DNA of 64,000 nucleotides from NCBI GenBank assembly GCA_021846965.1, contig JAJZWA010000004.1, positions 52,665 to 116,664 of the forward strand. Reading direction: 5' to 3'. Both the position numbers and the translations under genes were made by a program. Positions 1-7,256 of the stretch are shown here, in pieces (positions within the stretch are counted from its first letter, which is position 1; each line of letters opens with the position of its first letter). A model generated the notes under the pieces. It searched no databases and was not told the DNA's origin. It saw only the letters and a list, made by a program, of their open reading frames with translations. The stretch is from Pseudomonadota bacterium. Its GTDB lineage: Bacteria; Pseudomonadota; Gammaproteobacteria; Burkholderiales; Burkholderiaceae_C.

Positions 1-51
1 CAGGATCGAAGCCCGGGTGCTTCACGCCGCTCGGGTTTTTTGGCGTCTGGG
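1..51 (+). repeat. Copy R1 of the island repeat: end of a tRNA-Glu-like 3' terminus (CA) followed by terminator hairpin AAGCCCGGGTGC-ttcacgcc-GCTCGGGTTTTTT and GGCGTCTGGG
   Basis: Direct sequence match to the copies at 2514, 5486, 6435 and 7230; truncated by the window edge. Confidence 0.75.
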
Positions 52-77
52 ACGGGCAGGTGCTGCTGGCGCGAAGC

Positions 78-1136
78 TCAAGCGACGGAGCCGTGGCCTG
101 CCGATGCCGAATCAATGGCGGCGGGTGCCGCGCAGACAGGGCGGCGCAAGCCAACGGCTCGCCGGATGCCTTGCATGCGTGCTTGGGCAATGCGGCGAAC
201 GCGCTCTTCGCCCTGTTCCAGGACAGCCTCGATGCGTTGGGGATGCTCCAGGTAATCCCGGTACAGACTCCTGGGGCCGGCCAGGTGGCGCTCGATGGTG
301 CCGACCAGGATGTCCTTCATCTCGCCCCACCCGATGCCGGCCTCGTAGCGGCGCATCATCGACGCGATCTCGTCCGCTTCGGCGAAGCCGCGGTAGAGCT
401 CGAACAGCGTGCATGAGCGCCAGTCCTTCGGTTCTCCCGGAGCGAGGGAGCTGGTCTTGATCTTGCGGATGGATCGGCGCAATTCGTCGACCGGGCAGAA
501 GATCGGAATGGTGTTGCCGTAGCTCTTGCTCATCTTCCGGCCGTCCAGTCCCGGAAGGCTTTGCGCGTCGCCGACCATCGCGCGGGGAAGACGAAACCGC
601 ACCCCGTAGCGGGCGTTGAAGGAGCCCGCGATGTCGCGTGTGATTTCCACATGCTGCACCTGATCCTTGCCCACGGGAACGAAGTCCGCGTCGAACAGCA
701 GGATGTCGGCCGCCATCAGCGCCGGGTAGGAGAACAGGCCGAGCGACACGTCGGTGTCCGGGTCCGCGCCGCCGGTCGTGTTGCGCTCGCGCAGGGCCTT
801 GTAGGCGTGCGCGCGGTTCAGCAATCCCTTCGGAGTGACGCAGCTGAGCATCCAGTGCAGCTCGGCGATTTCCGGAACGCGGGACTGACGATAGAACAGG
901 ACCTGCTGCGGGTCGAGGCCGAGCGCGAGCCATGCCGCGGCGATTTCCAGCGTGAAACGCTGGACGTGCTCGGCGTCGTGGCACTTAACCAGCGCGTGAA
1001 GGTCGGAGATGAAGTAGTAGCAGTTCCGGCCGTCCTCGGCGCTCATGGCGACCGCAGGCTTGATCATGCCGATGTAGTTGCCGAGGTGAGGCGTGCCGGA
1101 CGGCGTGATGCCGGTGAGGACGGTTTTCAGTTCCAT
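78..1136 (-). CDS. trpS: Tryptophanyl-tRNA synthetase-like protein
   Basis: Class I aaRS signatures TPSGTPHLGNYIG and GRKMSKSYGN; TrpRS-like throughout; MELKTVLTG start overlaps the upstream methyltransferase gene (alternative start 1163). Confidence 0.9.
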   Translation of the reverse strand: MELKTVLTGITPSGTPHLGNYIGMIKPAVAMSAEDGRNCYYFISDLHALVKCHDAEHVQRFTLEIAAAWLALGLDPQQVLFYRQSRVPEIAELHWMLSCVTPKGLLNRAHAYKALRERNTTGGADPDTDVSLGLFSYPALMAADILLFDADFVPVGKDQVQHVEITRDIAGSFNARYGVRFRLPRAMVGDAQSLPGLDGRKMSKSYGNTIPIFCPVDELRRSIRKIKTSSLAPGEPKDWRSCTLFELYRGFAEADEIASMMRRYEAGIGWGEMKDILVGTIERHLAGPRSLYRDYLEHPQRIEAVLEQGEERVRRIAQARMQGIRRAVGLRRPVCAAPAAIDSASAGHGSVA

Positions 1137-2116
1137 TTTTCGACCCTCGCAATGAATATCCAAGTGCTCGGGATGCCCGAAATCTCGCGGCTCGACACAA
1201 GCTCCAGCCCGTTGCTGGAAAGCGCTGCCTCGTAAGCGGTGCGCGGATGCAATTCGACATTCATCAGTGCGTGAATCAACGTAAAGCCATTGATGAATAT
1301 CGGCGTGCTCGATCCGATGTGCTCATCGGGTTGTAATGTGTCGACCACGATGATGTGCTGCGATGATGGAAAGAATTTCTGCAACCAGGCTGGAAAATCA
1401 GCGCATGCCAGATGCCCAAGGATGTCATGCATCATCAACGAGCAGATCACGCAGTCAACATCAGGGTATGGGTGCGGAAGTCGAAAAATGTCCTGGGAAA
1501 TGAACGTAAGTCGCGAGCTGACGTTTTCACGTTCGGCCTTCGCAGATGCAAGCTCTATCGACTCGGCATCCAGATCCATTCCGATGCCTCGAAGGCCAGG
1601 GTGGTCCTTTGCAAGCGAAAATAGCCGATGCCCATCGCCGCAACCAAGATCCGCCACGCACTGGGCGCCGAGTTTGGTGAATTCTGACTGGAAAATTGGA
1701 TCAATAAATCGCTCGTTGCACAGGCGTGAACCGCGTGATACCGAATAACCGTCGCGAAGCGTTCTCCAGTCTGGTGGCTCCGCGCTGAGCATGTCGGAAC
1801 CCGCTGTGCGAATGAGCCTGCCGTAGCCGTCCATTGCCCAAACGAAGAAACCGATATTTTCCAGGAAATTGATGCCGCGCGCAGAAAGAGAAAATGAATC
1901 TGTAGTGCGCTCGAGTCGAATGATGTCCCAATCGAGTAGATGACGAGACACGGCTTGAGTGCGGTGTATGTTGAGATTATGTTGCGCGCAGAGCATGTCC
2001 AAGTGCACGCCACCCGGAGCGGACAGTGCATCCAGGACCCCGACATCGTGCAATCCCAATAGAACGTTGGCTGCCAAGACATCATTGAAAGCAGGTGCTG
2101 CGCTTCCCGTATGCAT
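1127..2116 (-). CDS. Class I SAM-dependent methyltransferase (O-methyltransferase-like)
   Basis: VADLGCGDGHRLFSLA motif I and GIGMDLDAESIELA; N-terminal winged-helix-like dimerisation region; visibly lower GC than flanks. Confidence 0.8.
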   Translation of the reverse strand: MHTGSAAPAFNDVLAANVLLGLHDVGVLDALSAPGGVHLDMLCAQHNLNIHRTQAVSRHLLDWDIIRLERTTDSFSLSARGINFLENIGFFVWAMDGYGRLIRTAGSDMLSAEPPDWRTLRDGYSVSRGSRLCNERFIDPIFQSEFTKLGAQCVADLGCGDGHRLFSLAKDHPGLRGIGMDLDAESIELASAKAERENVSSRLTFISQDIFRLPHPYPDVDCVICSLMMHDILGHLACADFPAWLQKFFPSSQHIIVVDTLQPDEHIGSSTPIFINGFTLIHALMNVELHPRTAYEAALSSNGLELVSSREISGIPSTWIFIARVEKWN

Positions 2117-2257
2117 TTCTCAATCCTCTCCAAGGCAGGTTTTCGGTTCCGCGCGCAACGCATCGCCCGGGTTCACGCGGCCAAAAGCTACTTGGAGACA
2201 CGCGATCGTTCAGAAGTTCCATGGCGATCGTGGGGGCACTGTCCAGCGGCACGAAAG

Positions 2258-2407
2258 GCCGACACGGCGGTGCTCTTGGCGGCGTTCTTCGGGACTGATG
2301 CGCAGAGTTGGATGAATCTGCAGGCTCACTACGACACGAAGTTGGGCAGGGAGCGCATCGGGAACGAGTTCCTGGCCGAGATCCGGCGCCATGCTGCGCC
2401 GGCGTGA
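2258..2407 (+). pseudogene. 3' remnant of a HigA-type antitoxin gene
   Basis: Translation LLAAFFGTDAQSWMNLQAHYDTKLGRERIGNEFLAEIRRHAAPA matches the C-terminus of the intact antitoxin at 6026-6328; the downstream ~170 nt also match. Confidence 0.8.
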
Positions 2408-2513
2408 GCCGGGATTCACGCCTGAGGGTTTTGTCGTTTCCGCACCGCCTTCAGCGGTAGTACGACCTCCCAGCCCACTCCCCGCGCCAACTCGTGGCGA
2501 GTCTGTGCAAATC

Positions 2514-2573
2514 TAGGGGACGCCAGTTTCAAGGCCCGAGTGGTTCACGCCACTCGGGCTTTTTGGCGTCTGG
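2514..2573 (+). repeat. Copy R2 of the island repeat: tRNA-Glu-like 3' end TAGGGGACGCCA plus terminator hairpin GCCCGAGTGG-TTCACG-CCACTCGGGC-TTTTT
   Basis: Perfect 10-bp stem followed by a T tract; the outer arms GACGCCA/TGGCGTC are also complementary. Confidence 0.85.
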
Positions 2574-2720
2574 GGGGCGCATGGGACGCGGCGCACCTGT
2601 GGGCAATGCCCTGCAAAGCCTGATTCCCCGGCAGGTCATGATGTTGGTGAATGGCTGCAAGGATGCCGGAACCGGCTTGACCTCATGACGAGGCTGCGGC
2701 CGCTTCCTGGAGCATGCATC

Positions 2721-3128
2721 ATGGCGCGACGCGCGTTGGCCCTGGTGGGCGACAGCACCTCGCATGGCGGGGTCGTGCTGGAGGGCGCCGACACCGACAC
2801 CCTGAGCGGCCGCGCCATCGCCTGCGTGGGACACAGGGTGTCGTGCCCGAAGTGCAAGGGCGACTTCCCCATCGTTCCGGACGGATCGGGAGGCCATGTG
2901 CTGCCGTGGATCGGAGGTCTCACCGTGGCGGTGGAGGGCATGCAGACCGCCTGCGGAGCCACGCTGATCGCCTCCCAACAGGCATTCGTGGTCGATGAGG
3001 CGCCGCCAGCGCCGGCGCAGCCCGAAGCGCCGAGGGCGCCGCCACCATCGGGCACGGGGCTTTGCCTGGAGTGCCTGCGACATGCGGCCATCCACGGCGC
3101 GGTGAGCGTGTTGCGGAGTGAGGCATGA
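2721..3128 (+). CDS. PAAR-domain protein (T6SS spike-tip type)
   Basis: MARRALALVGDSTSHGGVVLEG...GRAIACVGHRVSCPKCKGDFPI, typical PAAR pattern. Confidence 0.85.
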   Translation: MARRALALVGDSTSHGGVVLEGADTDTLSGRAIACVGHRVSCPKCKGDFPIVPDGSGGHVLPWIGGLTVAVEGMQTACGATLIASQQAFVVDEAPPAPAQPEAPRAPPPSGTGLCLECLRHAAIHGAVSVLRSEA

Positions 3129-3646
3129 AGTCCGACGACACCGGCGCCGTCGAGGCGTGCCTGGTCGATGCACGCCGAGCCGGTTGGCCGTCGGCGCGCC
3201 TGTACGCGCTGCTCGATCTCCTGCTTCCCGCGCATGAAGGCTTGGCCCCGATGCTGGAGCGCGGCGCGGGCAGGGTGGCCTTGTTCGACCAGACCGTGGA
3301 TGCCGAGGTGGCCGATGGTGGCCCCTGGCTGGTGGAACTCGACGCCGCCAACGCGGAACTGGTCAGCGGCCTGCTCGCGCTGGGGCGGGATCCGCAGGGT
3401 GTGGTGTGGCTGATCAGCGAGCGCGACCCACCGGGTCTGGCGCAGGCCTTGCGCGAGCGCCTGAACGTGCGCCTGCGGGGCATCGGCGTGGCGCTGCTGC
3501 GCTTTTACGACCCCACGCTGCTGCAGGGGATCCTGGCCTTGTTGTCACCGAGCCAGCGAGCGAGCTTCGTCGCCCCGGCGGTGCAGTGGCTGATCGAGCG
3601 GGATGGACAACTCGTGCAGCTCAGCCCGGAGAAGCTCCGTGCTTGA
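3125..3646 (+). CDS. DUF4123-like T6SS effector chaperone (Tap-type)
   Basis: ALLDLLLP..GPWLVELD...GVVWLISERDPPGLAQALRERLNVRLRGIGVALLRFYDPTLLQGILALL; 4-nt overlap with the PAAR gene. Confidence 0.8.
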   Translation: MKSDDTGAVEACLVDARRAGWPSARLYALLDLLLPAHEGLAPMLERGAGRVALFDQTVDAEVADGGPWLVELDAANAELVSGLLALGRDPQGVVWLISERDPPGLAQALRERLNVRLRGIGVALLRFYDPTLLQGILALLSPSQRASFVAPAVQWLIERDGQLVQLSPEKLRA

Positions 3647-3986
3647 GCTCGCCGCCGGCCAGAGGCAGGCATTGCAGGGCCTGAACGAGACCAGCTTTGT
3701 CGAGCGCGTGCGCCTTGAGTTGCTGGGCGACCGGCCGGAGCTGGGCGCCCAGCCCGATCTGGCCCAGCGCATGCTGCGCGCGCTGCGGGTGGCGCAGCAC
3801 TGGGGAGTCGACGACAAGCTGATGGGTGAGTTCGTGCGCCTGGAGGCTGCGGCGCCGGGCTTTCATGCGCAACCGGCGGTGAAGGCGTGGATCACGCGCC
3901 CGGGGCGCAGTGCGTCGCAACGGTTTGCCGACTACCTGTGCCTCGTGCGCTGGCGGGGCAGGGCCCAAGGCGCGAACAAGGAGTGA
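3603..3986 (+). CDS. Small uncharacterised protein of the T6SS effector cassette
   Basis: ORF overlaps the DUF4123 gene and ends 4 nt before the toxin ORF; co-directional cassette. Confidence 0.6.
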   Translation: MDNSCSSARRSSVLELAAGQRQALQGLNETSFVERVRLELLGDRPELGAQPDLAQRMLRALRVAQHWGVDDKLMGEFVRLEAAAPGFHAQPAVKAWITRPGRSASQRFADYLCLVRWRGRAQGANKE

Positions 3987-3989
3987 AGC

Positions 3990-4565
3990 ATGGCCGCATT
4001 CGCGATCCCGTTGATCGAGTCGGCCGTGGCGGCACTGGGCGGCTGGCTCGTGCGAGCGGCAGCGGTGGCCGCAGGGGCAGGCCTGGCACAGATGGCCAGC
4101 ACGAAGAAGGATGACACCCGGGCGCGCACGTCCGTGCAGGAACTGACTCGCGACGACAGACCCTGCAAGGATTGCCCTCCCGGGGCCGGCTTTCGAGGGC
4201 GAGCGACGCACTCCATGAATCCGCCCCCGCGGAAGTACCAGGGCCGGGTCACCGGCTGGCCCTACTGCGTCGAGCAGGGGTGGAGCGAGGAGTGGAAGTG
4301 GGATGGAACGTGGTTCGATGCCTTTGTCAGCGATCCGTGCCTGATCCAGGAGGCCAAGGGAAATTACGACCAGTTCTTCCAGCCCTGGGCCAACAACAGG
4401 TTCAAGGGGTTTCGAAAAATGGAAGAGGAAATCAAGGGCCGTGGCGCGATCGCCAAGGCCAACCCGCCGACACGTGTGAGGTACTACTTCCAGGGACCCC
4501 GAACGCTCCAGGAGATGCGCAAGGTTTTGCTGAAAAGTGGAGTTGAGTTTGAATTTCTTCCGTGA
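3990..4565 (+). CDS. Putative T6SS effector with a Tox-REase-5-like (restriction endonuclease fold) domain
   Basis: CKDCPPG...YQGRVTGWP..EWKWDGTWFDAFVSDPCLIQEAKGNYDQFFQPW pattern of Tox-REase-5; hydrophobic N-terminus. Confidence 0.78.
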   Translation: MAAFAIPLIESAVAALGGWLVRAAAVAAGAGLAQMASTKKDDTRARTSVQELTRDDRPCKDCPPGAGFRGRATHSMNPPPRKYQGRVTGWPYCVEQGWSEEWKWDGTWFDAFVSDPCLIQEAKGNYDQFFQPWANNRFKGFRKMEEEIKGRGAIAKANPPTRVRYYFQGPRTLQEMRKVLLKSGVEFEFLP

Positions 4566-4575
4566 GGAGGTTCGT

Positions 4576-5308
4576 GTGTACACCAAAATCAGCGCCGAGT
4601 TTCGAGATCCTTCTTTGGGAATCCGAGATTTCGAGTGGATTCTGCGGAAGCAATCCAAGGTGGTCGAAGTTCTTGAGCGCCACTATCCGGAGCTCGACAG
4701 AGCGAGCTGGCGCTTGCCGGGCGACACCGAGCAAATGGCCAGACTGTTCCCGGTGTTCGATGCGAGCGGGCCGTCCCGGATCGGGCTTGCAGCTCTGGAA
4801 CAGGAGTTCAAGGGAGAGCGGGATCGAAGCTATGTGGCGATGTGGGACGGCCAGGAGCAGCCGCCGCTCAGCGTGGGCATGGCTTGCCACATCGGGCCCC
4901 CCGAGCTTGCACATACCCTGAACATCGAGTTGTATGGCCGCTCGGCGCATCGACGCGGAACTGTTGGTCGATGTTCTGCGTCCGGTCGTGGCACAGTTCG
5001 ACCCGGTCTGGGTTGAGGTTTATCCCCCCGAGTACTCGGAGCGGCAGGTGTTCCCCGACAAGCCCGGCGTTGGCTGGATGTTGTACTTGCCGAGGGAGAT
5101 CATCGCGCAGCAGGTTCCCGAGGCCGCGGCGCTGGTGCCGATGGCCGGGCGCGACGGAAGGCGCCGGGGGACGGTGGTGCTCAGCGTGGTGGACGAAGTG
5201 TTCGACGGTCAAAACCCGCGGCACATCGAGGCGGCGGCGAACATCGACATTCGCATGGTCGACCAGGACCTGATGCCTTGCTACTCGGATCTGTGGCCGG
5301 CGACCTGA
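4576..5308 (+). pseudogene. Imm52-like immunity gene, copy 1, disrupted by a frameshift near 4945
   Basis: GTG start 4576 after GAGGAGG; reads to GRSAH, then the frame changes (TCGGCGCATCG versus TCGGCGCTCATCG in copy 2; 2-nt difference); second half is open as ORF 4934-5308. Confidence 0.75.
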
Positions 5309-5485
5309 GGCTGGCGGCGCTTGACGTTCGGTTCGCCGCGCCTTCATCGGTCGAGGCATCCAGCCGCTGGCTCGCCATGCGCAGGAGTTCCTGACGGCGC
5401 CCTTCGCGGTTGCCGTGGCGGCTTCGACGGCAGTGTCGCCACCAGCGGGCGCTACACCCTGACTCGTGGCGAGCGTGTGCAAATC

Positions 5486-5546
5486 CAGGGGATGCCAGGA
5501 TCGAAGCCCGAGTGGTTCACGCTACTCGGGCTTTTGGGCTTCTGGG
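5486..5546 (+). repeat. Copy R3 of the island repeat (CAGGGGATGCCA plus terminator hairpin AAGCCCGAGTGG...CTACTCGGGCTTTT)
   Basis: Direct match to R2/R4 including upstream ACTCGTGGCGA..GTGCAAATC. Confidence 0.82.
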
Positions 5547-5728
5547 GCGCGCGGACGACGCACGCGGCTCCCGCGCGATGGAGTCTCCTTGCCGCAGGGC
5601 AGCCTGTTGCTCGAGCTCACGCTGCCGCCTTCGGCCACTTGCGCCAGGGAAGCGGCCGCCGGGCCACGCGCTCGCCACGGTCAAGACCATGCGGTGGACT
5701 CTAGTAACGCGGCGCGTTAACATGAGGC

Positions 5729-6007
5729 GTGATCAAGACCTTCCGTTGCCGGGACACGCAGGCCCTGTTCGAGGGACGGCGTGTGGCGAGGTTCGCCAAC
5801 ATCGAGCGTATCGCGATGCGCAAGCTTCAGCAGATCCACGCGGCGAGCCAACTGGAATTCCTCAGGATCCCGCCGAACAACAAGCTCGAGGCCCTCAAGG
5901 GCGATCGGCGCGGCCAGTTCAGCATCCGCGTCAACGATCAGTGGCGCATCTGCTTCCGTTTCGCAGAGGGCCAAGCGTCCGAGGTCGAGATCATCGACTA
6001 CCACTGA
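5729..6007 (+). CDS. higB: RelE/HigB-type toxin
   Basis: MIKTFRCRDTQALFEGRRVARF...RGQFSIRVNDQWRICFRF...VEIIDYH. Confidence 0.92.
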   Translation: MIKTFRCRDTQALFEGRRVARFANIERIAMRKLQQIHAASQLEFLRIPPNNKLEALKGDRRGQFSIRVNDQWRICFRFAEGQASEVEIIDYH

Positions 6008-6025
6008 ATACAGCAGGAGAGGACC

Positions 6026-6328
6026 ATGCCACGTGAAGTCCCATTGTCGACCCCCGGAGAGATCCTGGTCGAGGAATGGCTCGCGCCGATGGGGCTGAGT
6101 CAGTACGCGCTGGCCAAGGCCATCGGTGTGCCGCCGCGGCGCATCAACGAGATCGTCAAGGGACAGCGCGCGATCACGGCCGACACGGCAGTCCGCCTGG
6201 CGGCGTTCTTCGGGACCGACGCACAGAGTTGGATGAACCTGCAGACCCATTACGACACGGAGTTGGCCAAGGAGCGCATCGGTGCCGAGTTCCTGGCCGA
6301 AATCCGGCGGCATGCCGTGCCGGCGTGA
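6026..6328 (+). CDS. higA: HigA-type antitoxin (XRE family)
   Basis: PGEILVEEWLAPMGLSQYALAKAIGVPPRRINEIVKGQRAITADTAVRLAAFFG HTH; directly follows higB. Confidence 0.93.
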   Translation: MPREVPLSTPGEILVEEWLAPMGLSQYALAKAIGVPPRRINEIVKGQRAITADTAVRLAAFFGTDAQSWMNLQTHYDTELAKERIGAEFLAEIRRHAVPA

Positions 6329-6434
6329 GTCGGGATTCATGCCTGAGGGTCTTGTCGTTTCGGCACCGCCTTCAGCGGCAGCGCGACTTCCCAGCCCGCT
6401 CGCTGCACCAACTCGTGGCGCGAGGCTGCAAATC

Positions 6435-6496
6435 CAGGGGAGGCCAGGATCGAAGCCCGAGTGGTTCACGCCACTCGGGCTTTTTGGCGTCTGGGG
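6435..6496 (+). repeat. Copy R4 of the island repeat (CAGGGGAGGCCA plus terminator AAGCCCGAGTGGTTCACGCCACTCGGGCTTTTT)
   Basis: Near-identical to R2/R3; the region 6200-6496 also parallels 2258-2575. Confidence 0.85.
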
Positions 6497-6531
6497 GCTT
6501 TGTTGGCAGCTCCTGCGTATAGGTAACGTAT

Positions 6532-6876
6532 GTGGTACCGTTGGGTATGCTGAGTCTGCGCGAGTACCTGGAAGAGGACGGTAGCAGCCCGTTCGGGGAC
6601 TGGTTCACGCGCCTGGATGCCGCGGTTGCCGCGAAGGTCACGGTCGTGCTCGGGCGAATCGGGCAGGGCAATCTGTCCAACGTCAAGGGCGTCGGCGAAG
6701 GCGTGCTGGAGCTTCGGCTGAACTTTGGCCCGGGCTATCGGGTGTACTTCGGGCGCGAAGGCGACGTCGTGGTCGTTCTGCTGGGTGGCGGGACGAAGAG
6801 GCGGCAGCAGCGGGACATCGAGGCCGCGAAGGCGTGCTGGACAGCGTACAAGCGGCGCAAGCGAACGGGGAGATGA
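6532..6876 (+). CDS. RelE/HigB-family (Gp49/DUF891-like) addiction module toxin
   Basis: MLSLREYLEEDGSSPFGDWFTRLDAAVAAKV...VLELRLNFGPGYRVYFGREGDVVVVLLGGGTKRRQQRDIEAAKACW; start may be 6547. Confidence 0.9.
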   Translation: MVPLGMLSLREYLEEDGSSPFGDWFTRLDAAVAAKVTVVLGRIGQGNLSNVKGVGEGVLELRLNFGPGYRVYFGREGDVVVVLLGGGTKRRQQRDIEAAKACWTAYKRRKRTGR

Positions 6877-6879
6877 ACC

Positions 6880-7212
6880 ATGGCTCTGACACGAGACTTC
6901 AAGCAAACGGTGCTGGCGCGCGTGCAAGCCGATCCGGGATTCCGCGACGCCCTGCTCAAGGAGGCCATCGAAGCCATGCTGAGTGGCGACGTGGACAGCG
7001 GACGCGCGATCCTGCGCGACTACATCAAGGCCACCGTGGGCTTCGAACGACTCGGCGCCGAGATCGGTTCGTCGCCGAAGAGCCTGATTCGCATGTTCGG
7101 CCCCTCGGGCAACCCGCAGGCGCGCAATCTGTTCAACGTCATCGGCCATCTTCAACGCCATGCGGGACTGACCCTGCACGTGACCGCACAGCCCGATCAT
7201 TCAGCAGGCTGA
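6880..7212 (+). CDS. Addiction module antidote protein (HTH)
   Basis: Immediately follows the toxin; DALLKEAIEAMLSGDVDSGRAILRDYIKATVGFERLGAEIGSSPKSLIRMFGPSGNPQARNLFNVIGHLQRHAGLTL. Confidence 0.88.
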   Translation: MALTRDFKQTVLARVQADPGFRDALLKEAIEAMLSGDVDSGRAILRDYIKATVGFERLGAEIGSSPKSLIRMFGPSGNPQARNLFNVIGHLQRHAGLTLHVTAQPDHSAG

Positions 7213-7229
7213 TCCGAGGCGTCCCGAGG

Positions 7230-7256
7230 TAGGGGACGCCAAGATCGAAGCCCGAG
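7230..7256 (+). repeat. Copy R5, truncated: TAGGGGACGCCA plus left arm of the terminator (AGATCGAAGCCCGAG), fused to the Imm52-like copy 2
   Basis: Repeat sequence stops in mid-hairpin and the sequence continues as TTCCTTCTTTGGGAATCCGAG, identical to 4610-4630. Confidence 0.82.

Noticed and set aside
4930-4960. Programmed frameshift in Imm52-like copy 1
   Set aside because: No slippery heptamer seen at the shift point, and copy 2 retains the two missing bases; a deletion or sequencing error is simpler.
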